Positions 8,570-17,460 of a stretch of DNA of 64,000 nucleotides are shown here, piece after piece. The notes under the pieces were generated by a model. The model was not told where the DNA came from, made no database searches, and saw nothing but the letters and a program-made list of their open reading frames with translations. Position numbers and translations under genes: made by a program. The stretch is from Roseovarius sp. THAF27. Lineage in GTDB: Bacteria > Pseudomonadota > Alphaproteobacteria > Rhodobacterales > Rhodobacteraceae. Location: contig NZ_CP045393.1 in NCBI RefSeq assembly GCF_009363655.1, positions 806,001-870,000 on the forward strand, written 5' to 3'. Positions within the stretch are counted from its first letter, which is position 1, and every line of letters begins with the position of its first letter.

Positions 8570-9445
8570 ATGCCCACATTCACCGCTTTGACGACCCTGC
8601 CCGGCAAATCCGAGGCCGAAGCCCTGGGCGAGGCGCTGGAACGGCTGACACCCGAACCCACGGGCGTGGGCGTGTTCGAGCTGGAGGACGGCTCGGGCCT
8701 GTGGGAAGTGGGCGGCTATTTCGAGGCGGAACCGGATGCGGCGGGGCTGGCGCTGCTGGCGTCGCTGCACGGGGCGAAGGATTTCACCGTCTCGGAACTG
8801 CCCGAGACGGACTGGGTCGCCAAGGTGAAGCGGGAACTGACACCGGTGGTGGCGGGGCGGTTCTTTGTCCATGGCAGCCATGACGCCGACAAGGTGCCCG
8901 AGGATGCGCTGCCGCTGTTGATCGAGGCGTCGATGGCGTTCGGCACCGGGCATCACGGCACGACGCTGGGTTGCCTGAAGGCGCTGGACCGGCTGAACGC
9001 CGAGCAGGGCGCGCAAGACAGTGTGCTGGATCTGGGCTGCGGCACGGCGGTGCTGGCCATGGCGGCGGCGCGGGTCTGGCCCGAGGCGACGATCCTGGCC
9101 AGCGACATCGACGCCGTGGCGGTCGAGGTGGCAGAGGTCAACGTGGCGGCCAACGACCTGATGGGCCGGGTGCGTTGCCTGGAGGCCGAAGGGCTGGACC
9201 ATCCGGGAATCGCCGGGGCCGCGCCGTTCGACCTGGTGTTCGCCAATATCCTCAAAGCCCCCCTGATCGCGCTGGCGCCGGGGATCACCGATGCGCTGAA
9301 GCCGGGGGGCAGGGTGATTCTGTCCGGTATTTTAAACGAGCAGGCCGACGAGGTTGCGGCGGTCTATACCCAGGCTGGAAACAGTGTCGTGTCACGGGAC
9401 CAGATTGGTGAGTGGACGACGATAATGACCCGTAAAAGTGTCTGA
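8570..9445 (+). CDS. prmA: Ribosomal protein L11 methyltransferase
   Basis: The 291-residue product is a SAM-dependent enzyme that methylates ribosomal protein L11. An N-terminal substrate-recognition domain (about residues 1-120) is followed by FGTGHHGTT and the SAM-binding motif VLDLGCGTAVLAMAAA (about 155-170). The family's NILKAPLI motif is at about 226. GGGAGG lies 5 bases upstream of the ATG. The length agrees with PrmA. It is downstream of the MFS gene. Confidence 0.93.
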   Translation: MPTFTALTTLPGKSEAEALGEALERLTPEPTGVGVFELEDGSGLWEVGGYFEAEPDAAGLALLASLHGAKDFTVSELPETDWVAKVKRELTPVVAGRFFVHGSHDADKVPEDALPLLIEASMAFGTGHHGTTLGCLKALDRLNAEQGAQDSVLDLGCGTAVLAMAAARVWPEATILASDIDAVAVEVAEVNVAANDLMGRVRCLEAEGLDHPGIAGAAPFDLVFANILKAPLIALAPGITDALKPGGRVILSGILNEQADEVAAVYTQAGNSVVSRDQIGEWTTIMTRKSV

Positions 9446-9552
9446 AAAGGCTTGGAAAAACAGTCATATTAAGGCAGGTGCCCCACTTTTGCCACATTTC
9501 AAACCTAGTTTGATCATCAAGGGCCGGGGATGAGATACAGTAGGACGCTGCC

Positions 9553-9906
9553 ATGACCAACGCCACCAACACCTACCAGGGCTTCGACGCCCGACTGAAG
9601 AAAATCGACCGTAACCGCACCCGCCTTGCCAACGGCTATTCGGCCAAGGTGACCCGCGACGGCCTGATCGTTTTCCGCCCCAAGCGCCGGGCGCAGGGGT
9701 TTTCGGTTCGCGGTCTGGCGTTCCTGGTTCTGGGCGTGTTCCTGTTCAAGGGGATGATCCTCGCGCATCTCGGCGGCACGATCTATGACCAGCGGGTCGA
9801 TGCGCTGAAATCCGGCACGGTGGTGGAACAGGCCGGTGCCTTCGTGATGCAGAAAGACACTGTTTCCGCAACCATCGCGCAATACCTGCGCCCCTTCGTG
9901 AAGTAA
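9553..9906 (+). CDS. Small membrane protein of unknown function
   Basis: The 117-residue product begins MTNATNTYQGFDARLKKID. It has a basic cytoplasmic N-terminus, one transmembrane segment (about residues 55-75, LAFLVLGVFLFKGMILAHLGG) and an outside C-terminal part of about 40 residues ending LRPFVK. It resembles a small protein I have seen in other Rhodobacteraceae but carries no named domain. It is followed by a strong rho-independent terminator at 9959-9995. Confidence 0.7.
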   Translation: MTNATNTYQGFDARLKKIDRNRTRLANGYSAKVTRDGLIVFRPKRRAQGFSVRGLAFLVLGVFLFKGMILAHLGGTIYDQRVDALKSGTVVEQAGAFVMQKDTVSATIAQYLRPFVK

Positions 9907-9958
9907 CGATCAACGACGTCTGGCCTCTCAGCCCTCCAAAGACGCCTCTCTCGATACG

Positions 9959-9995
9959 AAAAGCCCTGCACGTTGGTCCGCGTGCAGGGCTTTTT
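9959..9995 (+). terminator. Rho-independent terminator after the 117-residue gene
   Basis: A 14-base perfect stem (left arm AAAAGCCCTGCACG at 9959-9972, right arm 9981-9994) with an 8-base loop, running into TTTTT. A-rich bases on the left side mean it could also end leftward transcripts, such as that of the DUF1127 gene. Confidence 0.92.
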
Positions 9996-10040
9996 GCTGT
10001 CCGGCGCAGGGAGAGGACGCCGGGCGGGCGGAATCCGCAA

Positions 10041-10232
10041 TTAGCGGATCGCGCGTTCGATGTCGCCGCGCGACAGGCCGATATCGTCCAGTTCGCGGTC
10101 GCTCAGGCGGCTGAGCGCGTTGCGGGTGACGCGGGCGTCGTTCCAAGCGGAAACGGTGGCGAGAATGCGCGCGAAGATGGAGCCGAAATGGGCGCCGTGG
10201 TGCACGCTGCGGGTGTTGTCGATTGCAGCCAT
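10041..10232 (-). CDS. DUF1127 small Arg-rich protein
   Basis: The 63-residue product ends LSRLSDRELDDIGLSRGDIE, the DUF1127 signature: an Arg-containing helix followed by (R/K)ELxDIGLxRxDI. DUF1127 proteins of alphaproteobacteria include CcaF1 of Rhodobacter, an RNA-binding small protein, and small regulators in Agrobacterium; a role in RNA turnover or stress adaptation is an inference. GAAGGA lies 8 bases upstream of the second ATG (10232) but only 2 from the first (10238), so the shorter form is chosen. A conspicuous palindrome and a TTAA-N7-TTAA site lie upstream. Confidence 0.88.
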   Translation of the reverse strand: MAAIDNTRSVHHGAHFGSIFARILATVSAWNDARVTRNALSRLSDRELDDIGLSRGDIERAIR

Positions 10233-10320
10233 TGTCATGGTCCTTCGTATAAGTCGGTACGTTTGTTCTTCTGAAGCTGCAGGTAGGGGGTTGCGCTGAT
10301 TTGGACAACACGCATTTTCC

Positions 10321-10335
10321 GCATAGTCACTATGC
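10321..10335. promoter_or_regulatory. Perfect palindrome, possible operator
   Basis: GCATAG, TCA, CTATGC: a 6-3-6 perfect inverted repeat about 90 bases upstream of the DUF1127 start codon. Its size suits a dimeric repressor. The cognate factor is unknown. Confidence 0.4.
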
Positions 10336-10359
10336 AGGCGCTGCATGGGTGAATTTACT

Positions 10360-10374
10360 TTAACGTCATGTTAA
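10360..10374. promoter_or_regulatory. Candidate CtrA binding site (TTAA-N7-TTAA)
   Basis: TTAACGTCATGTTAA exactly matches the alphaproteobacterial CtrA consensus. It lies 128 bases upstream of the DUF1127 gene and about 165 bases upstream of ruvC, so it could serve either. Binding is inferred from the motif only. Confidence 0.45.
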
Positions 10375-10485
10375 TGCTGTATTTTTGATGCTCACATATT
10401 GTGCGCATGATCCCGGAAAGGCTGTGACATGCATACCGCGCAGGACTGGCCCGATCGCCCGGGGGCGTGGAAGGGCTTGGCGTAT

Positions 10486-10500
10486 GTTCCCCTTTCGTGC
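10486..10500 (+). promoter_or_regulatory. Candidate LexA box upstream of ruvC
   Basis: GTTC, seven bases, GTGC: one mismatch from the alphaproteobacterial SOS box GTTC-N7-GTTC. It lies 37 bases before the ruvC start and just after a TTGGCG that could be a -35 element (10477-10482). ruvCAB is in the SOS regulon of related bacteria, which makes the site plausible but unproven. Confidence 0.4.
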
Positions 10501-10537
10501 TAGTGGCTTGGAAAACAATCAAGGGCGGGCAGTGCAG

Positions 10538-11032
10538 ATGCGGGTCATCGGGATCGATCCGGGCCTACGCAACCTCGGGTGGGGCGTGATCGACATGGAG
10601 GGCAGCCGCCTGAGCCATGTGGCCAACGGGGTTTGCCACGGGGACGGGGGCACGCTGGCCGAACGGCTGTTGTCGCTGCACGGCCAACTTACGGATATCG
10701 TTGGGAAATACGCGCCCGGCGCGGCGGCGGTGGAACAGACCTTTGTCAACAAGGATGGGGCCGGCACGCTGAAGCTGGGTCAGGCGCGGGGCATTGCCCT
10801 GCTGGTGCCGGCGCAGTTCGGGCTGGCGGTGGGCGAATATGCCCCCAACACGGTCAAGAAGACGGTGGTGGGCGTGGGTCATGCCGGCAAGGAGCAGGTG
10901 GCGCATATGGTGAGGGTGCAGCTGCCGGGGGTCGAACTGGCCGGGGCGGACGCCGCCGACGCGCTGGCGATTGCCATCTGCCATGCGCATCACGGGGGCG
11001 CGAGAGCGCTGAAAGAGAAGGTGCGCGCATGA
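10538..11032 (+). CDS. ruvC: Crossover junction endodeoxyribonuclease RuvC
   Basis: The 164-residue product resolves Holliday junctions as a dimer acting with RuvAB. The RNase H-like acidic residues are visible: Asp in [10 protein letters not shown] (residue 7), Glu in AAVEQTFV (about 66) and the C-terminal Asp pair in [15 protein letters not shown] (about 140). The ATG at 10538 is chosen because homology begins at MRVIGIDPG; the upstream in-frame extension is not conserved sequence. Its stop overlaps the ruvA start (ATGA), so translation is probably coupled. Confidence 0.95.
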   Translation: MRVIGIDPGLRNLGWGVIDMEGSRLSHVANGVCHGDGGTLAERLLSLHGQLTDIVGKYAPGAAAVEQTFVNKDGAGTLKLGQARGIALLVPAQFGLAVGEYAPNTVKKTVVGVGHAGKEQVAHMVRVQLPGVELAGADAADALAIAICHAHHGGARALKEKVRA

Positions 11033-11697
11033 TCGGGCGGATCGCGGGACGCATCGACTATCGCGCCGCCGATCACGTGCTGATCGACGTGAAGGGCGTT
11101 GGTTACCTTGTCTATTGCTCGGACCGGACGTTGGCGGCGCTGCCGGGGGCGGGCGAGCATGTGGCGCTTTATACCGATCTGCTGGTGCGCGAGGACCTGT
11201 TGCAGCTCTATGGCTTCACCTCGCTGGTCGAGAAGGAATGGCACCGCCTGCTGATGAGCGTGCAAGGGATCGGGGCGAAGGCGTCGCTGGCGATCCTGGG
11301 CACGCTGGGGCCGGATGGCGTGGGACGCGCGATTGCGCTGGGCGACGTGAACGCGGTGAAGGCGGCCAAGGGGATCGGCCCCAAGACGGCGCAGCGCGTG
11401 GTGATCGAGCTGAAGGACAAGGCGCCGGAGGTGATGGCGATGGGCGCGAGCGCGCCGATGCCTGCGCCGGAGGGGCCCGCCGACGACGAGGTGATCGAGA
11501 CACCGGTTGCGAAGGCGCCGCCCCCGAAGGCCCCGAGTGGCGCGGCACAGGCCGAGGCACTGTCGGCGCTGACCAACCTCGGCTACGGCCCCGGCGAGGC
11601 GGCGGGCGCGGTGGCGCAGGTGGCGGGCGAGATGCCCGACGCGGCGACGGCGGACCTCATCCGCGCCGCGCTGAAGCTGCTGGCGCCGAAGGGATGA
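11029..11697 (+). CDS. ruvA: Holliday junction branch migration protein RuvA
   Basis: The 222-residue product recognises four-way junctions and carries the RuvB motors. Domain I (about 1-65) begins [19 protein letters not shown]. Domain II has the helix-hairpin-helix repeats [20 protein letters not shown] and [17 protein letters not shown] (about 72-125). An Ala/Pro-rich linker leads to domain III ([17 protein letters not shown], about 170-220), which binds RuvB. It overlaps ruvC by four bases; ruvB starts 58 bases downstream. Confidence 0.95.
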   Translation: MIGRIAGRIDYRAADHVLIDVKGVGYLVYCSDRTLAALPGAGEHVALYTDLLVREDLLQLYGFTSLVEKEWHRLLMSVQGIGAKASLAILGTLGPDGVGRAIALGDVNAVKAAKGIGPKTAQRVVIELKDKAPEVMAMGASAPMPAPEGPADDEVIETPVAKAPPPKAPSGAAQAEALSALTNLGYGPGEAAGAVAQVAGEMPDAATADLIRAALKLLAPKG

Positions 11698-11755
11698 AGC
11701 GCGGGCGGATGATCGGGCCTTGCGGCCTGCCGCGTGGACGTGGGACGATTGACGC

Positions 11756-12784
11756 ATGACCGAGCCTGACCCGACCTTGCGCCCCGAGGCGCTGCCCGAG
11801 GATGTGGACCGCGCGCTCAGGCCGCAGGCGCTGGCGGATTTCATCGGGCAGGCGGAGGCACGCGCCAACCTGAAGGTGTTCATCCAGTCGGCCCGGCAGC
11901 GGGGCGAGGCGATGGATCATACGCTGTTTCACGGCCCCCCCGGCCTGGGCAAGACGACGCTGGCGCAGATCATGGCGCGCGAGCTTGGCGTGGGGTTTCG
12001 CATGACCTCCGGCCCGGTGCTGGCCAAGGCGGGCGACCTGGCGGCGATTCTGACCAACCTCGAGGCCAATGACGTTCTCTTTATCGACGAGATCCACCGG
12101 CTGAATCCGGCTGTGGAAGAGGTGCTGTATCCGGCGATGGAGGATTTCGAGCTGGACCTGGTGATCGGCGAAGGCCCGGCGGCGCGGACGGTGCGGATCG
12201 AGCTGCAGCCCTTCACGCTGGTGGGGGCGACGACGCGGCTGGGCCTGCTGACGACGCCCTTGCGGGATCGGTTCGGGATCCCCACGCGGTTGCAATTCTA
12301 TACCGAGGACGAGTTGCACGAGATCGTGACGCGCAACGCGCAGAAGCTGGGCGTTCCGGCAGAGGCGCAGGGCGCGCGGGAGATCGCGCGGCGGGCGCGG
12401 GGCACGCCACGGGTGGCGGGGCGGCTCTTGCGGCGCGTGGTGGATTTCGCCGTGGTCGAGGGCGACGGGCGGATTACGCAAGGCCTGGCGGACAGCGCGC
12501 TGACCCGGCTGGGCGTGGATGGTTTGGGCCTTGACGGGGCCGACCGGCGGTATTTGCGGCTCATTGCCGAGGCCTACCAGGGCGGGCCGGTGGGGATCGA
12601 GACGCTGAGCGCGGCACTGAGCGAGAGCCGAGACGCGCTGGAAGAGGTGATCGAGCCGTTCCTGCTGCAGCAGGGGCTTATCCAGCGCACCCCGCGGGGG
12701 CGGATGCTGGCGCAACGCGCCTGGGCGCATCTGGGGATGGCGGCGCCGAGGGCGGCGGGGTCGGGCGATTTGTTCGGCAAGTAG
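11756..12784 (+). CDS. ruvB: Holliday junction branch migration ATPase RuvB
   Basis: The 342-residue AAA+ hexameric motor pulls DNA through the RuvA-junction complex. It has an N-terminal [11 protein letters not shown] segment, Walker [11 protein letters not shown] (about residues 61-70), Walker [10 protein letters not shown] (about 109-117), the sensor 1 region [10 protein letters not shown], and a C-terminal winged helix ([20 protein letters not shown]). It is the last gene of ruvCAB. The length is typical. Confidence 0.96.
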   Translation: MTEPDPTLRPEALPEDVDRALRPQALADFIGQAEARANLKVFIQSARQRGEAMDHTLFHGPPGLGKTTLAQIMARELGVGFRMTSGPVLAKAGDLAAILTNLEANDVLFIDEIHRLNPAVEEVLYPAMEDFELDLVIGEGPAARTVRIELQPFTLVGATTRLGLLTTPLRDRFGIPTRLQFYTEDELHEIVTRNAQKLGVPAEAQGAREIARRARGTPRVAGRLLRRVVDFAVVEGDGRITQGLADSALTRLGVDGLGLDGADRRYLRLIAEAYQGGPVGIETLSAALSESRDALEEVIEPFLLQQGLIQRTPRGRMLAQRAWAHLGMAAPRAAGSGDLFGK

Positions 12785-12801
12785 CGCCAGAAGAGTTTCG
12801 T

Positions 12802-12834
12802 GCCTTCGGCGGGGATATTTGTCGCCAGAGGAAG
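12802..12834 (+). repeat. Short intergenic repeat GGGATATTT...GCCAGAGGAAG, copy 1
   Basis: GCCTTCGGCGGGGATATTTG followed by TCGCCAGAGGAAG, downstream of ruvB. The same string with few changes is at 57095-57127, and inverted at 14065-14091. The preceding AGAGTTTCG resembles the hairpin arm that precedes the 57 kb copy. Confidence 0.75.
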
Positions 12835-12879
12835 GGGGCTTTGACTTGCATGGGGCGGCGGCTTTGGTAGGGAGACGGC

Positions 12880-13515
12880 ATGGCTGATCTGATCTCTCCC
12901 GAAGGTGTCGAGGCGCTGTTTACCCGCGCCGATGGCTCTTACCTTTTTGCCCGTTGGGGGCGGCCCATCGTGCCGGTGGTGTTCGGGACGGATGACAAGA
13001 CGCTGGAGATCGTCAAGGGCGCGGTGGAGGCCGTGGTGATGATGGCGGGCCACCAGATGGCCGAGACCGATCCGGAACTGGGCGTGAACCTGATGTTCTT
13101 CTTCTTCCGGGAGTGGGATGAGCTGCTGGAGGTGCCGGACATGGACCGGATGATCCCCGACCTTGGCCCCCTGGTGGCGCGGCTGAAGGCGGCGGACGCC
13201 AACCAGTACCGGATCTTCCGCTTTGACGAGGCCGGCGCGATCAAGGCCAGCTTTGTTTTCCTGCGGATGGACGATCAAATGTCCCAAGTGCCCGCCGACA
13301 CGCTGGCGCTGGCGCAAGTGGCGCAGACGATCCTGCTTTGGTCCGACCTGGCCTTTACCGACCGCTCGGTCCTGGCGCAGGCGGGCGAGGGGCAGGTGAT
13401 CCTGCGGCCCGATATCGGCGCGGTGATCCGGGCGGGGTACGATCCGGTCATGCCCGCCGTGGCGCAGGACGCCAGCCACGCGCTGCGCCTGAGTGCGCGG
13501 CTGGGGCAGATGTAG
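12880..13515 (+). CDS. Conserved protein of unknown function
   Basis: The 211-residue product begins MADLISPEGVEALFTRADG. It is cytoplasmic with no signal peptide or membrane segment. A central stretch has the hydrophobic pattern LMFFFFREWDELLEVPDMDRM. I recognise no named domain. GGGAGA lies 4-5 bases upstream of the ATG. thpR starts 3 bases after its stop, which implies cotranscription with the RNA phosphodiesterase. It may be a Rhodobacteraceae-specific family. Confidence 0.75.
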   Translation: MADLISPEGVEALFTRADGSYLFARWGRPIVPVVFGTDDKTLEIVKGAVEAVVMMAGHQMAETDPELGVNLMFFFFREWDELLEVPDMDRMIPDLGPLVARLKAADANQYRIFRFDEAGAIKASFVFLRMDDQMSQVPADTLALAQVAQTILLWSDLAFTDRSVLAQAGEGQVILRPDIGAVIRAGYDPVMPAVAQDASHALRLSARLGQM

Positions 13516-13518
13516 CGG

Positions 13519-14055
13519 TTGCGGGCCTTTGTCGGTGTTCCGCTGGAGGACGCGGCCATCGAGGCGCTCTTGCCGGTGCAGGAGGCGCTGCGTCAGGGGC
13601 GGCTGGTGGACGAGGAGAACCTGCACCTGACGCTGGCCTTCCTCGACGACCAGCCGGAGGACGTGCTGGCGGAACTGGACGCGGCGCTGGGCGAGATCCG
13701 CGTGCCGCGCTGGGACATGGAGTTTACCGGGGTGGAGGCCAAGGGCGGCCGGCGGCCGGCGCTGGTCTGGGCCGATGTGGCGAAGGCGCAGCCGCTGCGG
13801 CAATTGCATGACAAGGTGCGCGGCGCGGCCCGGCTGGCGGGGATCGACCTGCCGCGCGAGCGGTTTCGCCCGCATGTCACGCTGGCCCGGTTTGGCCGCT
13901 CGCGTCCGGTGGACATGGGCCGGTTGACCGCGTTCCTTGGCACGTATGGCGGATTTCGCGCGGGGCCGTTCCCGGTGGAGCGGTTCTGCCTTTATGCCTC
14001 TACCCTGACGCCCGAGGGGCCGGTCTATGACGTGCTGGCGGAGTATCCGCTCTAG
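13519..14055 (+). CDS. thpR: RNA 2',3'-cyclic phosphodiesterase
   Basis: The 178-residue 2H-phosphoesterase has both catalytic HxTx motifs: HLTLAF (His36) and HVTLARF (His119). This family (former 2'-5' RNA ligase, LigT) opens 2',3'-cyclic phosphates on RNA ends. The start is TTG; homology begins immediately (RAFVGVPLED) and no ATG is near. It follows the preceding gene by only 3 bases. Confidence 0.9.
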   Translation: MRAFVGVPLEDAAIEALLPVQEALRQGRLVDEENLHLTLAFLDDQPEDVLAELDAALGEIRVPRWDMEFTGVEAKGGRRPALVWADVAKAQPLRQLHDKVRGAARLAGIDLPRERFRPHVTLARFGRSRPVDMGRLTAFLGTYGGFRAGPFPVERFCLYASTLTPEGPVYDVLAEYPL

Positions 14056-14064
14056 CGGCCCCCT

Positions 14065-14091
14065 CTTCCTCTGGCCGAAAATATCCCGGGG
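14065..14091 (-). repeat. Short intergenic repeat GGGATATTT...GCCAGAGGAAG, copy 2 (inverted)
   Basis: On the + strand it reads CTTCCTCTGGCCGAAAATAT followed by CCCGGGG. The reverse complement matches the copies at 12802 and 57095. It lies 9 bases after the thpR stop, between thpR and ybgC. Confidence 0.65.
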
Positions 14092-14172
14092 AACGGTGAA
14101 CCGCAGGTTCGCCGTGGGGCGGAGCCCCTCTTTTGCGTTGCCGTCGCCACCCGCGCGCCGTAGAAGGCGGGC

Positions 14173-14562
14173 ATGGCCCATTCCTTTCCCATCCGCGTTT
14201 ATTACGAAGATACCGACATGGCCGGGATCGTCTATTATGCCAATTACCTCAGGTACATAGAGCGGGCGCGCAGCGACTGGGTGCGGGGGCTGGGGATCGA
14301 CCAGAACGCGATGCGGCGCGACGATGGCGTGGTCTTTGCCGTGCGGCGGGTCGAGGCCGACTATCACCACCCGGCGAAATTCGATGACGAACTGGAAGTG
14401 CGCACGAGCGTCGTCACGGTCACCGGCGCGCGGCTGGTCATGGAGCAGAAGGTTCTGCGCGGCGAGGAACTGGTCTTTTCGGCGCAGGTGACCATCGTCT
14501 GCATCAACGACACCGGCCATCCGGCGCGTCTACCGGCGAATATCCGCCTGATGCTGCACTGA
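14173..14562 (+). CDS. ybgC: Tol-Pal-associated acyl-CoA thioesterase
   Basis: The 129-residue single hot-dog domain hydrolyses acyl-CoA esters. The signature EDTDMAGIVYYANYLRYIE (about residues 12-30), with the catalytic Asp of DTD, is the 4-hydroxybenzoyl-CoA thioesterase/YbgC motif. It stands at the head of the tol-pal cluster as in most proteobacteria. A gap of 115 bases to tolQ leaves room for a separate promoter. Confidence 0.92.
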   Translation: MAHSFPIRVYYEDTDMAGIVYYANYLRYIERARSDWVRGLGIDQNAMRRDDGVVFAVRRVEADYHHPAKFDDELEVRTSVVTVTGARLVMEQKVLRGEELVFSAQVTIVCINDTGHPARLPANIRLMLH

Positions 14563-14677
14563 TCACCCGCAATTGACCGCGCGGATACGGTTGATGTTGG
14601 CTTTCCCCTTGGAAATCGTCTAGTTTCGCGCTCAATACGGCCAGTCAACAAGGCCCGGCAAAGCAAAGAGCAGGCAG

Positions 14678-15373
<696 letters not shown>

Positions 15374-15374
15374 C

Positions 15375-15848
15375 ATGGGTGCTGGCGTCGTCCAAAAATC
15401 AGGTGACACGGGCCGCAGGCGCAGAGGTCGCGGGCGCAGCCGTCCGATGGCGGAAATCAACGTCACGCCCTTCGTGGACGTGATGCTGGTGCTGCTGATC
15501 ATCTTCATGGTGGCGGCGCCCCTGATGACCGTGGGCGTGCCGGTGCAGCTTCCCGAGACCGCGGCCAATGCCCTGCCGGGCGAGGAAGAAGAGCCGCTGA
15601 CCGTGACTCTGACCGCCGAAGGCGTGGTGATGATCCAGACCACCGAGGTGCAGCGCGGCGAGTTGGTGAACCGGCTGCGCGCCATCGCCACGGAACGCGA
15701 CAGCACGCGGGTGTTCCTGCGCGCGGACGGGGCGGTGCCCTATTCGGACGTGATGCAGGTGATGGGCGCGCTCAATCGCGGCGGGTTCGCCAATATCGGG
15801 CTGGTGACCGATACCGGCGGGCCGACGCTTGACGAGCAGGGCGGCTGA
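15375..15848 (+). CDS. tolR: Tol-Pal system protein TolR
   Basis: The 157-residue ExbD/TolR protein has a basic, Arg-rich cytoplasmic N-terminus and one transmembrane helix, INVTPFVDVMLVLLIIFMV (about residues 34-52), which carries the proton-transferring Asp. The periplasmic domain continues to NIGLVTDTGG. It forms the stator/rotor with TolQ. The tolA ATG begins one base after its stop. Confidence 0.95.
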   Translation: MGAGVVQKSGDTGRRRRGRGRSRPMAEINVTPFVDVMLVLLIIFMVAAPLMTVGVPVQLPETAANALPGEEEEPLTVTLTAEGVVMIQTTEVQRGELVNRLRAIATERDSTRVFLRADGAVPYSDVMQVMGALNRGGFANIGLVTDTGGPTLDEQGG

Positions 15849-15849
15849 G

Positions 15850-17019
15850 ATGCGGCTGGACACCGGGCAGATCATTTCCGGTGTGGCTCATACGGGCCTG
15901 ATCGTCGTTGCCATTTTCGGCGGGGCGTTCCAGTCCGAGCCGTTGCCGTTCGAGATCACCGAGGTGACGGCCATCTCGGAAGAGGAATACGCGGCGATGG
16001 TCGCCGAGCCGTCGCCGGATGCGGTGGCCAATGTCGATACGCCCGAGCCGCCCGAGGAGGGACAGGCCCCCGAGCTGTCGTCCGAGGCCGACGCCGCGCC
16101 CGAGCAGGACCAGCCCGAGGTGACGGAAACCGCCGAGCCGGACCCGGTGCCCGAGGCCGTCGAGCCCGAGCCGATCCCCGTGCCCGAGGCCGAGATCGCC
16201 GACGCTCCGCAGGAGCCGACGCCGCCGCAGGAAGACACCGCCGTGCTGGCGCCCGAGCAGTCCGAACGCCCGCAGCCCCGGCCCGCGCCACGCGTAGCAC
16301 CCGAGGCGGTGGAGCAACCGGAACCGGATGTCGAAATCGCCGACGTCGACCAGCAGGCGCCCGAGCCTGCCGAGCAGGCCGAGGAGCCCGAGCCGGAGCA
16401 GGAGGAAACCGCGCGGCAGGAGGCCACAACCGAGATCGTGACCGAAGCCGAGGAGGTGGCATCCGCCGCGCCGACACGCTCGGTGCGCCCGCGCACGCGG
16501 CCCGAGCAGCCGACCCCGGCGGCCCAGCCGGACCCGGATCCCGAGCCGCGCGACGAACCGGCGCAGCAGGCCGACCCGGAACCGGCGGCGGAGCCCGAGA
16601 CGCAAGAGGCCACCAGCCCCGACAGTTCGGCGGTGAACGACGCGTTGGCCGAGGCGCTGGGCAGCGACCCTGAACCGCAGGGCACGCCGCAAGGCCCGCC
16701 GCTGACGGCAGGCGAAAAGGACGGGTTGCGCGTGGCGGTGCAGCAGTGCTGGAACGTCGGCTCGCTGAGTTCCGAGGCGCTGGCCACCACGGTGACGGTG
16801 GCGGTGTCGATGTCGGAGGATGGCCGTCCGATCACCAACTCGATCCGCATGATCGGTAGCGAGGGTGGCAGCAACTCCTCTGCGCAGCAGGCCTTCGAGG
16901 CGGCGCGGCGGGCGATCATTCGGTGTGGAGCGAGCGGGTACGATCTGCCTGTCGAGAAATTCGCCACGTGGCGTGACATCGAAATGACATTCAACCCGGA
17001 GAACATGCGGATCAGATGA
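15850..17019 (+). CDS. tolA: Cell envelope protein TolA
   Basis: The 389-residue product has one N-terminal membrane helix (GVAHTGLIVVAIFGGAF, about residues 10-26). A long linker very rich in Glu, Pro and Ala follows (about 30-275), and then a C-terminal domain (about 280-389) with VQQCWNVG, RRAIIRCGASGYDLP and WRDIEMTFNP. The linker is acidic and Pro-rich rather than the Lys/Ala helix of enteric TolA. The domain III cysteines (QCW and RCG) are kept. TolA bridges TolQR to TolB and Pal. The ATG at 15850 is preferred over an upstream TTG inside tolR. Its stop overlaps the start of a second TolA-type domain gene. Confidence 0.92.
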   Translation: MRLDTGQIISGVAHTGLIVVAIFGGAFQSEPLPFEITEVTAISEEEYAAMVAEPSPDAVANVDTPEPPEEGQAPELSSEADAAPEQDQPEVTETAEPDPVPEAVEPEPIPVPEAEIADAPQEPTPPQEDTAVLAPEQSERPQPRPAPRVAPEAVEQPEPDVEIADVDQQAPEPAEQAEEPEPEQEETARQEATTEIVTEAEEVASAAPTRSVRPRTRPEQPTPAAQPDPDPEPRDEPAQQADPEPAAEPETQEATSPDSSAVNDALAEALGSDPEPQGTPQGPPLTAGEKDGLRVAVQQCWNVGSLSSEALATTVTVAVSMSEDGRPITNSIRMIGSEGGSNSSAQQAFEAARRAIIRCGASGYDLPVEKFATWRDIEMTFNPENMRIR

Positions 17020-17459
17020 GACACGGGGCGATCACAGCTGTCATCATGCTGGCGGGGCTTGCGGCCCCGCTTTCGGCATGGGCTGCAGAGGACGGTTCGG
17101 TGCGGCCAAAACTGCCGGGCGAGGTGGCCCCGGTCCCGGAAGTTGCCCAGGCCGAGGCGGCGGCCCGTGATAGTCGTGCCTGGATCGGCGATATGCGACA
17201 GCAAGTGCAGGCCTGCTGGAACCAGCCCAAGGGCGGCGCTGTTGTCACCGTAGCGTTCGAGATGAACCGGGACGGCACGGTGGTGGACGACAGCCTGCGC
17301 TCAATTCCCCGTGAGATGGCCGACATGGACTCTTTCATGGCGGCACGGCGTGCCATTCTGAGATGCAGCCGGACGGGATTTGACTTGCCAGCGGATCAAT
17401 ATGATGTGTGGCGCAACATCGAGATGACATTCGACCCGGTGGTCGAAGGGGAGCAGTGA
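17016..17459 (+). CDS. Secreted standalone TolA C-terminal domain paralogue
   Basis: The 147-residue product begins with a signal peptide (cleavage probably after SAWA, about residue 23), a short linker, and then one domain. That domain aligns along its length with the end of the adjacent TolA: VQACWN / [17 protein letters not shown] / [27 protein letters not shown] / [27 protein letters not shown] / TWRDIEMTFNP. Both domain cysteines are retained. It has no membrane anchor or long linker, so it should be free in the periplasm. The gene overlaps the tolA stop by four bases and tolB follows one base later, so it is cotranslated with the Tol complex. A modulator or competitor of TolA binding to TolB or Pal is an inference. 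Confidence 0.9.
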   Translation: MRHGAITAVIMLAGLAAPLSAWAAEDGSVRPKLPGEVAPVPEVAQAEAAARDSRAWIGDMRQQVQACWNQPKGGAVVTVAFEMNRDGTVVDDSLRSIPREMADMDSFMAARRAILRCSRTGFDLPADQYDVWRNIEMTFDPVVEGEQ

Positions 17460-17460
17460 T

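Larger units (their letters stand above)
10233..10537. other. Divergent intergenic region between the DUF1127 gene and ruvC
   Basis: These 305 bases hold no credible gene. They are more AT-rich than their surroundings in the middle and contain a perfect palindrome (10321-10335), a perfect TTAA-N7-TTAA site (10360-10374) and a GTTC-N7-GTGC site (10486-10500). An upstream in-frame extension of ruvC through this region lacks family similarity. Confidence 0.7.

Noticed and set aside
9511..9521. TTGATCATCAA as an FNR-type site upstream of the 117-residue gene
   Set aside because: The half-sites are separated by 1 base rather than the 4 needed for FNR; it is a palindrome but does not fit the consensus.
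12574..14520. Long minus-strand open frame across ruvB end, thpR and ybgC
   Set aside because: It runs through four well-identified plus-strand genes, has low-complexity His/Arg/Gln composition and no ribosome binding site.
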